Position numbers and translations under genes: made by a program. Of a stretch of DNA of 64,000 nucleotides, positions 24,463 through 34,900 are shown in pieces; within the stretch, counting starts at the first letter, position 1; every line of letters starts with the position of its first letter. The DNA is from CAWARU01 sp963805795 (GTDB lineage Bacteria; Pseudomonadota; Gammaproteobacteria; UBA6186; Azoamicaceae): positions 67,929 to 131,928 of the forward strand of contig CAWDVG010000003.1 in NCBI GenBank assembly GCA_963805795.1. Reading direction: 5' to 3'. The notes below the pieces were generated by a model. It had not been told where the DNA came from and did no database searches. It saw only the letters and a program-made list of their open reading frames with translations.

Positions 24463-27276
24463 GTGCGTATAGCAAAATTTGTTTGTCAATCTGCTAAATG
24501 TTGTTTACCCGTAACACCGCAGCGTGGGCGTATTATTGTACACGGGGCTTATGCAAATAACTTAAAACACGCTTGCTTCGAAATACCAAAAACTCGCCTG
24601 GTTGCGCTAACTGGTCTGTCTGGCTCGGGTAAATCGTCTATTGCGGTAGATGTCTTAGCGAACGAATGTGTAAGGCAGCTTTTGGGTGGTTATGGTTTGG
24701 TCACAGATCACATTCCAAAGCCAAGAGTAAGTACCATCTTGGGTCTATCGCCCGCAATTGCCGTTTCTCAGCGCAAATCGGATTTTAATTCTCGTTCGCT
24801 TGTAGGCACAAAAACAGGAATTTTTGCCCTGCTTAGGAATTTATTTGCCACGATTGGTCATCAACCCTGTAGCGGTTGTGGTTCCAAAGTTAAACCGCCG
24901 TTGCAAGGCAAGCATAAATTGGTAACGATTAAGACAGAAGAGAATTCTGATTCGGGGTCGTCTAAAAAAAAGAATACAAGTTATTTTGGTTGTCCTAATT
25001 GTGGTCAACAATTAGAAATGTTAAAAATGTCGCATTTTTCTTCTAATACTGCTGCTGGAGTGTGTCAGCCCTGTAAGGGAATGGGTGAAGTTGTTGATGT
25101 TGATATTGCTAAATTATTGAATGAAAAAAAAACCATTGTTAATGGGGGTGTTAGGTTTTGGGATAATAAACTGGCAAATTATTATGCAGGTGTGATTGAG
25201 GCGGCTAGTAAACACTATAAATTTCAGTTTGACCGAAATGCACCCATAAAGTCTTATTCCCAAGAATTGCGAAATTTTTTATTGTATGGAAATAAACACC
25301 CTGATTTCGTCAAGAAACACAAAGGAGGGCTTAAAGAACCAAAGAAAGTTGGTGAAGGCAAGTTTGATGGGCTAGTCCCAAACCTAATGGCTGCATATAA
25401 GAAAAATCCTAGTAAGGCATCAAATAGTAGCGTGGGATCGTTTATTGATAAAACGCCCTGTTCGGCTTGTAATAATGCCCGTTTGGGAAGACTGGGTAGA
25501 GAGGTTACGATAGACAACCAAAATATTCTAAAAGTTTCTAGCCTAAGTTTAGACCGATTCCATGGATGGTTAGAAACGTTGGAAAGGGTACTCCCAAAGG
25601 ATGAGTTGCAGGCTTATGCTGCTTTTTCTGATGGATTGAAAGAGCGGGCATCAAATTTGATTGAGGTTGGCCTGCATTATCTAACTTTAGATAGGACTCT
25701 TCCTTCATTATCTGGAGGAGAGGCGCAAAGGCTTAGATTAGCCGATGCTCTTGGCAGTAGCGCGTTGACCGGTGTTTTATATGTTTTAGATGAACCTACG
25801 AGTGGTCTACATCCTTATGACACTGCTAAATTATTAAAAACCTTGCGAAGGATACAAGAAAATGAGAATACCGTCGTAGTCATTGAACATGATCTCGATG
25901 TTATTAAAAGTGCAGATTATATAGTGGATGTAGGTCCAGGCAGGGGGACTAAGGGTGGAGAAATTGTAGTCGCTGGTACGCCTGCAGAAGTGATGGCTTG
26001 TGAAAGATCTATTACAGGAAGGCATTTGGCAAGAAATACAGCTATCAAACTCAATCCTCCGGCTCGTAAGAGTGGAAAGGCAATTACTATACGAGGTGCT
26101 TCTGAAAACAACCTTCAGAATATTAATGTTTCTATACCCACCCAACAATTGGTTGTATTGACGGGTGTATCTGGTTCCGGAAAATCAACTTTTTTTCGTA
26201 CCTTAGATAAGATAATGAGAAATCATCTTAATGGAGCAAGTGAAGTCCCTGGAAAATATGCTTCTGCAGATGGGTTAGACAATGTTAATCGAATCGTGAC
26301 AGTCAACCAAGCTACGATAGGCGGCTCGAAATCATCGCGTTCCAATGTGGCAACTTACACAAAAATTTTCGATTTGATAAGGAGTTTATTTGCTTCTTTA
26401 CCAGAATCAACGGAGCACGATTTTGACGCCAATGCATTTTCATTTAATGCATCAGATGAACGTTGCGAAAACTGTAATGGGGCAGGTGTGGTTCAAATTG
26501 ACATGCACTTTATGCCTGGAGTAGAAATGGATTGTCCTGCCTGTGGGGGTATGAGGTTTAATGAAGAGCTACTTGGGGTAAAGTTTGGGGGGCACAATAT
26601 CGCTGAAGTCCTAGATCTAACCGTAGGTGATGCGATTCCAGTCTTCAGTAGAGAGAAGATCCACGAAATTCTTGATCTAATGAAACAGGTAGGTTTGGAA
26701 CATTTAAAGTTAGGACAATCCACGTCAACATTGTCTGGAGGCGAAGCACAAAGAATTAAATTCGCTTCAGAATTGGCAAAAAGTAATACAGCAAAAACTT
26801 TGTTCTTATTGGATGAGCCTACCGCAGGCCTACATTCTGAGGAGGTAGAATTACTCCTTGGTATTTTAAGGAAACTGGTATCTAAAGGTCATACCGTAGT
26901 AGTCATCGAACATAATCTGGATGCCATGTGTAAAGCCGATACCCTAATTGATTTTGGTCCAGGAGGTGGAACTGCAGGCGGCAGAATTGTTGCTGCGGGT
27001 ACGGTGCAAGAAGTTTGTAACAATAAAGAGTCAATCACGGGGCAGTGTTTGCAAGCTTATTTGTCAGGAAAGTCTGTACTAACCGATGTTGCGTGGCAAG
27101 AAAATTCGGACATTCTATCAATGCGTAAAAGATTGCAGGATAGTACTGGAATAAGCATTAACGTTATCAACGATCTTATCGCCAGTTACGCGATGCACAG
27201 AAAAAGAGGCCTCGAATCAAGCAGATGCAAGGGATATTTTCAATCACGGAGGCAGTGCTGGAGGACTGGGTCGTAA
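24463..27276 (+). CDS. UvrA-like ABC-type ATPase, copy 2, with aberrant C-terminal extension
   Basis: Same architecture and motifs as the copy at 21529, including GLSGSGKSS, LSGGEAQ twice, LDEPTSGLHP and the CENC...CPAC zinc finger, so probably the same role in relieving DNA-bound drug. The GTG start has GAGGGAG 8 nt upstream. Homology to copy 1 ends near GKSVLTDV. The last 50 or so residues (from about 27120) are not UvrA-like and seem to read into the 5' part of the following OTU gene. The original stop has been lost, or a frameshift has joined the two genes. The UvrA part itself looks intact. Confidence 0.87.
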   Translation: MRIAKFVCQSAKCCLPVTPQRGRIIVHGAYANNLKHACFEIPKTRLVALTGLSGSGKSSIAVDVLANECVRQLLGGYGLVTDHIPKPRVSTILGLSPAIAVSQRKSDFNSRSLVGTKTGIFALLRNLFATIGHQPCSGCGSKVKPPLQGKHKLVTIKTEENSDSGSSKKKNTSYFGCPNCGQQLEMLKMSHFSSNTAAGVCQPCKGMGEVVDVDIAKLLNEKKTIVNGGVRFWDNKLANYYAGVIEAASKHYKFQFDRNAPIKSYSQELRNFLLYGNKHPDFVKKHKGGLKEPKKVGEGKFDGLVPNLMAAYKKNPSKASNSSVGSFIDKTPCSACNNARLGRLGREVTIDNQNILKVSSLSLDRFHGWLETLERVLPKDELQAYAAFSDGLKERASNLIEVGLHYLTLDRTLPSLSGGEAQRLRLADALGSSALTGVLYVLDEPTSGLHPYDTAKLLKTLRRIQENENTVVVIEHDLDVIKSADYIVDVGPGRGTKGGEIVVAGTPAEVMACERSITGRHLARNTAIKLNPPARKSGKAITIRGASENNLQNINVSIPTQQLVVLTGVSGSGKSTFFRTLDKIMRNHLNGASEVPGKYASADGLDNVNRIVTVNQATIGGSKSSRSNVATYTKIFDLIRSLFASLPESTEHDFDANAFSFNASDERCENCNGAGVVQIDMHFMPGVEMDCPACGGMRFNEELLGVKFGGHNIAEVLDLTVGDAIPVFSREKIHEILDLMKQVGLEHLKLGQSTSTLSGGEAQRIKFASELAKSNTAKTLFLLDEPTAGLHSEEVELLLGILRKLVSKGHTVVVIEHNLDAMCKADTLIDFGPGGGTAGGRIVAAGTVQEVCNNKESITGQCLQAYLSGKSVLTDVAWQENSDILSMRKRLQDSTGISINVINDLIASYAMHRKRGLESSRCKGYFQSRRQCWRTGS

Positions 27277-27343
27277 TCCTCTTCTTTTTTCTCGCGATCT
27301 GCAGTCATATGATGCACGTCCCAGCGAGGGTCTCTTTGATCGT
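27121..27343 (+). pseudogene. Likely 5' part of the OTU gene, separated by a frameshift
   Basis: Frame 2 is open and protein-like from 27155 (the segment NHGGSAGGLGRNPLLFSRDL leads into the OTU frame) but has no ATG, GTG or TTG before 27344. Frame 1 supplies starts at ATG 27121 and ATG 27193. Removing one A from the A5 run at 27201-27205 joins the two frames seamlessly. The OTU protein is thus probably about 50-75 residues longer at its N-terminus than the intact ORF. It could be a true mutation, a sequencing error or slippage. Confidence 0.5.
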
Positions 27344-28135
27344 TTGGGAGAGAGAAAAAGGAGTAAAGAGGTAGATGAACAAGCAAAACTGAGAGTCATG
27401 GAGCATCTTAACCAAATAGGATATGAATTGGGCAGAGCGGTAAGTGCAGGAGACTGCTTTTTTGATGCAATGGCTCAAGGGTTGTCCAGAAACAATATTG
27501 CCATTCCAGCCGAATATCAAGGATCGACCGGGTATAAAAAACTAAGGGAAGTATGTAATAAGTATGCTAAAGATAACCAGCAAGATGCAAATAACTGGCT
27601 CGTAAAAGGACGTGATGCAAAAGAGCTCAGAGAATATTTAATGACAGTCAGGTTTACAGCACCTGAAGCAGAAGAAGGATATGGCAAGAAATTATTACCT
27701 TCTGGAACCGCACTGTGGGGAAGACCAGATATAGATGGTAGGATTATTTGTGAGAAATTTCAAGTAAGACTCCACTTGTTAGAGATCGCTGTAATAGACA
27801 ATAACATTACGCTGATACATCAGTTGATCGACAGTAATGGCAGTCGAACTCTTTCTGAAAGAGAGATTGCAGGTATTTATAACGATGAAAGGACAATACA
27901 TCTAGCAGTTTACCAAAACTCTTTACATTTTGTTCCCATTCTAAGAAAAAATGTGAAAAATGAAGCCGAAAACAATGAGCTCGAAAATAATAATGAAGAA
28001 GCCACAAGAGCTAGTGGGGCTGGCAAAAGAAAAAGAACTATAAGTGAAGACAGTTTGGAAGAAGACTCAGATGATTCGGACAGTACCCCTATCGTCCAAA
28101 AAATAGCTAAAAAAATAAAATTGGGAAGTACATAA
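27344..28135 (+). CDS. OTU-type cysteine protease (deubiquitinase-like) with NLS-like motifs
   Basis: The N-terminal domain has the OTU catalytic motif AGDCFFDAM (compare DGNCLFRA), with its Cys at about aa 39, a variable middle, and the His-bearing strand NSLHFVPI near aa 196. OTU proteases cut ubiquitin chains, so the natural substrate would be in a eukaryotic cell. The C-terminal 55 residues are acidic and disordered, with two basic clusters, GKRKR and AKKIKLG. The second closely resembles the Myc nuclear localisation signal (AAKRVKLD). TTG 27344 is only the first available start; coding sequence extends upstream in frame. It sits directly after UvrA-like copy 2. A host-directed effector is the natural reading, but secretion is not shown. 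Confidence 0.7.
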   Translation: MGERKRSKEVDEQAKLRVMEHLNQIGYELGRAVSAGDCFFDAMAQGLSRNNIAIPAEYQGSTGYKKLREVCNKYAKDNQQDANNWLVKGRDAKELREYLMTVRFTAPEAEEGYGKKLLPSGTALWGRPDIDGRIICEKFQVRLHLLEIAVIDNNITLIHQLIDSNGSRTLSEREIAGIYNDERTIHLAVYQNSLHFVPILRKNVKNEAENNELENNNEEATRASGAGKRKRTISEDSLEEDSDDSDSTPIVQKIAKKIKLGST

Positions 28136-28174
28136 GTGCCCAAAGGCTGAGCATAAGCGATGGCGCAAATCAAA

Positions 28175-28203
28175 TTGACAAAATATGGGCATTCTAAGAT
28201 AGT
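28175..28203 (+). promoter_or_regulatory. Candidate promoter of the 28-kb thioesterase-NRPS-PKS operon
   Basis: TTGACA (28175-28180), a 17-bp spacer, then GATAGT (28198-28203). The -35 is perfect and the -10 matches 4 of 6. It lies 45 nt before the thioesterase start. An inverted TGCCCA/TGGGCA pair (near 28137 and 28187) surrounds the -35 and could be an operator. Confidence 0.45.
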
Positions 28204-28248
28204 GGACGAACAGTTGCCTATTTGGTAAACATATTAAGGAAGGGATGC

Positions 28249-28992
28249 ATGCATAGTAGATGGTATAAAAAATTTCGTGACACAGCAAATTGCACGATGA
28301 AAATGATTTGTTTCCCGCACGCAGGAGGCTCGGCGCAAGACTATAAAAAATGGCTTGACTATTTACCAGCTGACGTTGATTTAATAGTCGCTCAAATGCC
28401 TGGCCGTGCAGAAAGGATCCAGGAAAAATTGTGCTGCAATTTTGACGAATTGATCAGTCATTTTTTAGAAGAGGTCGAGCCGTTTTTGGACAGGCACTAC
28501 TTTTTACTTGGGCATAGTCTTGGAGCCTCGCTTGCATTTGAGATCGCTAAAGGTATTAGACGTTTAGGCTATCGTATGCCAAATCGGCTAATTGTGATAA
28601 GCAGAAGCGGGCCCAGCATTCCGGAAGCTAATATAAAGTATAATTTACCAGATGAGAAACTTATTGATTACTTGAAAAGCCAGTCCGGAACAGATGAAAA
28701 AATTCTTGATGATAGAGAAATACTTAACTTCTTTTTGCCAATTATTAGAAATGATATTAAGCTGGCAGATACCTATAATGAATATTATAAAAAAGAAGCT
28801 CCATTGAGCTGTCCAATAAACGTTTTATGGGGAAACAAAGAATCTAACCTAGACAGAAGAATGATAGAAGAATGGAAGAATGAAACATCTTCCCAATTTA
28901 CGGAGGAACAATTTGAGGGTAATCACTTTTTTTTGCATGAACAAACCGAAAAAGTGATTAATAGAATATTTGAACTTGAATGTGTTTCGTAA
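28249..28992 (+). CDS. Type II thioesterase
   Basis: An alpha/beta-hydrolase of the stand-alone editing thioesterase family, which removes stalled or misprimed acyl groups from carrier proteins. CFPHAGGSA forms the oxyanion region, GHSLGA carries the nucleophile S90, and GNHFFLH the catalytic His. The acidic residue site reads GNKE, with Glu where Asp is usual. ATG 28249 is preferred to TTG 28222 because AAGGAAGGG lies just upstream. It is the first gene of the operon ending at 56306 and precedes the NRPS by 6 nt. Confidence 0.88.
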   Translation: MHSRWYKKFRDTANCTMKMICFPHAGGSAQDYKKWLDYLPADVDLIVAQMPGRAERIQEKLCCNFDELISHFLEEVEPFLDRHYFLLGHSLGASLAFEIAKGIRRLGYRMPNRLIVISRSGPSIPEANIKYNLPDEKLIDYLKSQSGTDEKILDDREILNFFLPIIRNDIKLADTYNEYYKKEAPLSCPINVLWGNKESNLDRRMIEEWKNETSSQFTEEQFEGNHFFLHEQTEKVINRIFELECVS

Positions 28993-28998
28993 ATTATT

Positions 28999-31900
28999 AT
29001 GAAAATTGAAGAACAAGAGTTACCACTCTCGCCCTATCATCAAATATTTTATAATGAACAACAGCTGGCTCATGGGCGTTACGATTACAATATAGCATTT
29101 GTTCAATGTATCAATGGGCATATCGACATTAACCGGTTCAAGCGTGCCATAAGTCAGTTTACATCTAATACTTATTTATACCGTTGCGCAGTTAACGAGA
29201 GAAACAATAAGTATATTTGGTTTGATTTGGACTCGCCACCTGAACTGGAAACATTTGAAGTTTTCAGTGAAGACATTGCTCAAGCCTATATTAAAAGGGA
29301 ATTTCAGCTAACCAGTCAGCCAGCCAGCCGCTTTGCATTATTTAAGAAAGATCATCATGAATATATTTTTGTTATCGTTATTCATCACTTGTTAATTGAT
29401 GGTTTAAAATTTGACAAATTAATTACCACCATTAGCGAACTGTATAACAACCCGGACTCTTTAAATTTTGAACCGTTGGATATGCAAAAGCTACATTTAA
29501 TAAAGGAAAATTTGAATTTTGATAAAAAAAATCAAGATGAAAATTGTTTATACAAAGAATTTTGGAAAAAGAGATTAATAAATTTCCCAAAAGGTGAACA
29601 TATTCGGGGTAATACCGCGGACAAAGTTTACAATGTCAATACGCTTGATTTTGTGATATCCAAAAAAGGGTACTTTTCCTGGAAATCTAATCTGAAATAT
29701 CAAGTAAGTGACTTTACTGTTTTTTTGACAATTTTCGGAATTATCACTGCAAAATATAACCGAAATACCGAAATTCCAATATCCTATCCCGTTGCTATTA
29801 AGAAAACTCATGATTTGGATCTAGGCTCAACCATTAATACAGTCATTACGCGATTTGATATTAGCAGTGGAATGACTTTTGAGGATCTGGTTTTACATAA
29901 AATAAAGGATATTAAAGAAGAATTAATACATAGTGCCCTTCCCATTTATGAAATCGCTGATATATTATGTGGTGGTAAGCCGAATATTAGTTTGGCCGAA
30001 ACCAATTTAAAATTAACTCCCTTAAAAATAGATGGGTGCATCAGCACAGTCATTAATCAATACTACTATGATATCGCCGGTAATGATATCGTTTTAGAAT
30101 ATGATCTATCCAGCGAAGATAAAGTACATTTTAGAATAAAATATCGCGAAAAATATAGCACCAAATTTGCCGAAGCTTTTTTTCATAATTTTTCTAGAGT
30201 TTTGCAGTTATGTCTAGAGAACACAAAACAAAAAATAAGCAGTATCTGTCTTTTGTCTTCTCCGGAATATGAAAGAATTATTCATCAGTTTAACCCGCCC
30301 GATTTTGTATTTAAGACCGAAGATACGCTACAAGGAATTTTTGAAAGTATCGCAGATAATATGCCAAATAAGATTGCCTGTGCTACTCGAAATGTTCAAT
30401 TAACCTATAGCGAGCTTAATATAAAAGCTAATCAATTGTCTTATTATCTTTTAGAGGTCGCTAAAAAACAGTTTGCAACTCCATTCATAAAAGGGTTTGT
30501 GGTCGGTATTTGTTTAGAACGCACTACTGATATGATAGTGAGCATGCTCGCTACTATAAAAACAGGGTCTGTTTACCTTCCAATAGATGCTGAATATCCC
30601 CCGGAACGCATTAAACTAATTCTAATGGATTCCGGCTGTAAAATAATATTAACAAACAATAAATCATACCCTGTTTTAAAAAAACTGTTCGATAATAGTT
30701 GTATAATAAATTTAGATTCTCATGATGAAATTTTCCGACAATCAACTAAAAATCCACCCTGTGTAACTACTCGACATGATTTAGGATATATAATCTACAC
30801 CTCTGGGACTACAGGGATCCCAAAGGGTATTTTGATTGAACAAGCAGGAATAATCCGACTAGCATTAGATCGAAAGCATATACAAATAACAGATCAAGAT
30901 CGCTTTCTTCAAGCGTCAAATGTTTCATTTGATGCCGCTACTTTCGAAATTTGGGGAGCCTTATTAAATGGTGCTACGCTTCATCTGCTGGAAGATCGAG
31001 AAATATTGGGAGATGCGGGACTATTTGGAGAATATTTGCGAACTCATAAAATTACCATTTTATGGTTAACGGTTGGACTATTTAATCAACTAGCCGCAGA
31101 GAACAATGTTATTTTTTCTGAAATAAAATACTTGCTCATTGGTGGAGATGTTCTCTCCAAGTCAATCATTAATGCGCTTGTATCCCTGCCTGCGTACTTA
31201 AAACCTAAAAACATACTAAATGGTTATGGGCCTAGCGAAAATACAACTTTTACCACCTTATACTCCATTCAGAAGCCAATAGATTTTCTAAACTCAGTGC
31301 CTATTGGATCGCCACTGTCAGGGACTACTTGCTACATTCTTGATCCTAACTTAAAACCTGTTTCCATCGGTATCGTAGGTGAATTATATATTGGGGGCCA
31401 AGGTTTAGCGCGTGAATATCTCAATAGACCGGAGTTAACTGCAGAACGGTTTATTCAAAACCCCTTCTCAATTGAAAGAAGAGATAATGAACCCACCTGT
31501 GATAGGTTATATAGGACTGGCGATTTAGCCTGTTGGCTAGAGGATGGCAATATAGAGTTTGTCGGGCGTAACGATAATCAAGTAAAAATCAGAGGATTTA
31601 GAGTCGAGTTACAGGAAATAGAGGCTTGTCTAATGAAGATTGACGCAATAGACCAATGTGCTGTACTCGTTTCCTCTGAAATGAAAAATGAACTAAATAG
31701 CTCAAGCAATTGGGATCAAGGAAATTCCGAGAAATACATCATTATTTATTATACTCTCAAAGCTTCAGATGTCATAGGCAAACAAGAAATAAAAAATTTC
31801 CTGTCAAAACATCTGCCGGCCTTCATGATGCCAGCTTATCTGATTCAGATTGAAAAAATGCCTTTAACCGAAAATGGTAAGCTCGATATCAAACAACTAC

Positions 31901-34900
31901 CGACGTCGTCTGTAAAAGATGAAACCTCTGAAGGAGTTACTGAATTATCAAACGAATATGAGTTGATGATTAAAGAAATTTGGCAAGAAGTATTAGGGCA
32001 CAAAGAGATTTCGATTTTCCGCAGTATTTTAGATGCTGGCGGGCACTCACTACATTTATTACGGATAGCAGCAAAAATACAGAAAATTTTCGAGGTGCGC
32101 TGTTCAGTAGCAATAATCCTAGAAATGCAAACGATAAAAAAACTTTCCGAATATATAAAGTTTCAATTACAAGATAATGAAATTTTTTATGTGCCTATCC
32201 AAGCAAACAAGCGAGATGCATATCCGCTATCATTCGAGCAAAAGCGATTATGGTTTTTGTCTAAATATACAGGTAAAAATTCCATCTATAATATAGTAAC
32301 GGCCTTTAATATAACAGGGGAATTGGATACTGATTTACTAGAAAAATCGATATCGTCTCTACTAGACAGGCATCAGACATTTCAAACAAGATTTTATGAA
32401 GATCTTCATGGCGTCCCATTTCAGAGGTTAGATAAAATAAACTGTACAAGGACTTTTTGCACAATTCATACCAATGCGATTGTTGAAACAGATTTGCAAG
32501 AAATACTCTATAGAGAATCTTTAGTTGAATTTGATTTAGTGAATGGTAAGTTATTTAAATTTGACCTACATCCTCTGGCGGGAGGTAATCAGTATATTTT
32601 TATTTCGAATGTGCATCATATTATATCCGACGCCTGGTCGTTAAAATTATTTTTCAACGAGTTAAGTATAACTTACAATGCATATAGAATGGGGAGGCAA
32701 CACAAGCTGCCTCAGCTCGATGTTCAATATTTTGACTATGCAATATGGCAAGAAGATATTTCAAGAAGCAAAAACTGGGACCTTCAATTTAACTATTGGA
32801 AAAAAAAGTTGATGGGCTATGAAAATATACACCTGCCTATCAAAGGAAAAAAGCCTCCTGTCAAAACTTATGGAGGAGGTCACGTTAAGTTTGAACTTAG
32901 ATCAAGTATAATGGCTGATATGTCCAATTTTATATCCCATAATAATTGCACTATGCATATGTTATTATTATCTGCGTTTTATTTACTATTACGTTCTTAT
33001 TCAGGGCAAAACGATTTTATCATTGGCATCCCGGTTTCGAACAGGGAACGATATCAATTTGAAAACATACTTGGATTTTTTATCAATTTATTACCAATAC
33101 GCATTACCGGGGATGTTAAAACAAAAACTTCTATACTCCAGCAAGTGAAATTAGCATGTATTGAGGCATATAGCAATCAAAGTATTCCTTACGATTACCT
33201 TGCTACCGAACTTCAAACCAATAGAGATCAAAGTACGACGCCGCTTTTCCAAGTCTTGTTCAATCTAATACAGGACAGCGACTTGGAGCTTAGCCTCAAA
33301 AACACAACCACGAAGAGGATACATTTTGATTCAAATGTATCAAAATTTGATTTGACCTTATCTATTTATGTGGGTGCAAAGAATATCGTTGGAGATTTTG
33401 AATTTAACACAGATTTGTTTGATATTAAATTAATTCAAAGAATGGTATCGAATTATCAGAGTATTTTAGAGAATTTTTTGAAAAGCAATGACGAAACTTT
33501 GTCTGGAATTAGTATGCTATCGAAAAATGAAATCGAAAAAATACTTTACGGATTTAATCATACTAGAACACACTATAATAATTCATTAACAATAGATAGG
33601 CTTTTCGAAGCCAAAGTTGCAGAAAGACCTGATGCTGTTGCAGTTCACTTTAATGATGAGCATCTTACCTACTCTCAATTAAACAAAAAAGCCAACCAGC
33701 TTGCCAAGTATCTTCGTGCACGATACTTGGAGCAGTCAGGTACTGAGTTGCCTCCTGATTCATTGATAGCGCTTTTTTTGGATCGTTCCTTAGAGTTAGC
33801 AATAGCAATTTTAGCTGTCACAAAGGCAGGCTGCGGATTCGTTCCTATTGACACGAGCTACCCGCCTGAAAGAATCAGCTATATTCTTGACGATACTAAA
33901 TCAAAATTTGTTATTACGCATGATTTACATTCAGTGAAATTAAATGATATTACAAATTGTGACATGGATGTAATTGATGTCAAAAAGGTTTTATCATGCG
34001 ATTTGTATAAAACGTATGATGAACCTACGCTTCATGGCCCAAATAATCTGATCTATGTGCTATATACCTCCGGATCGACGGGGAAGCCAAAAGGGGTTTG
34101 TATTACACATTTAAGTTTGAATAATTTAGTTACGGCCTTTAGTCAGAAAATTTCTCTTAATTTTGGAAGAAAATTCTTAAGTCTTACCACCTATATTTTT
34201 GACATTTTCTATTTAGAATTTTTTGGTTCGCTTTGTTTTGGGGCTGAACTTATCTTGGCAGATAATAAACTTATTAAAGATCCTAATTCACTGGCAGAAT
34301 TTATTAATAATAGCGAAGCGGATATTATTCAGGCTACCCCCAGCTTGTGGCAATTGATAATCGATGAACTTGTTCCATCACCAAAATTAAATATTTTATG
34401 CGGAGGAGAACCACTATACCCAATATTGCTTCAGAAATTTTTCAGAGTTACACATGAGGTATGGAATCTGTATGGTCCCACCGAGACTACCATTTGGTCT
34501 ACTGCAAAAAAAATGACACCTGGAGAAAAAATTTCTATAGGCAGTCCCATTAGCAATACAACGATTTTTATATTGGATAAGGGTTGTCAACCTGTTCCTA
34601 AAGGCGTAGACGGAGAAATATATATAGGGGGTGACGGACTCGCTAGAGGATATCTGAATAACCCCAAGTTGACCCATGAAAAGTTTATTAACTTGAAAGT
34701 TGGCTTGACTAACCAGGAAAATGCTTATTATGATCTTCGTTTGTATAAAACAGGTGATTTCGGACGCTGGTTAGAAAACGGTGAAATAGATCTACAAGGT
34801 AGAATGGATTTTCAGGTCAAAATACGGGGACACAGAGTAGAACTAATGGAGATAGAAGAACAACTATTGACACACAATGATGTTTCGCAATGTGCAGTCG

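Larger units (their letters stand above)
21529..27090 (+). repeat. Tandem duplication of the UvrA-like gene
   Basis: The 2.65-kb units 21529-24180 and 24463-27090 are colinear and highly similar at nucleotide level, with long identical runs (for example around 22790 and 25720, and 23380 and 26320). They differ by scattered silent and replacement changes and a few codon indels. The upstream promoter segment is also shared. The duplication is old enough to have diverged but remains a good substrate for recombination. Confidence 0.9.

Noticed and set aside
21529..27276. Housekeeping uvrA nucleotide-excision repair gene
   Set aside because: The region after the first Walker A and the insertion differ from canonical UvrA, the gene is tandemly duplicated, and it sits inside a biosynthetic locus; the drug-resistance branch fits better. 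A genome-wide check for another uvrA would settle it.
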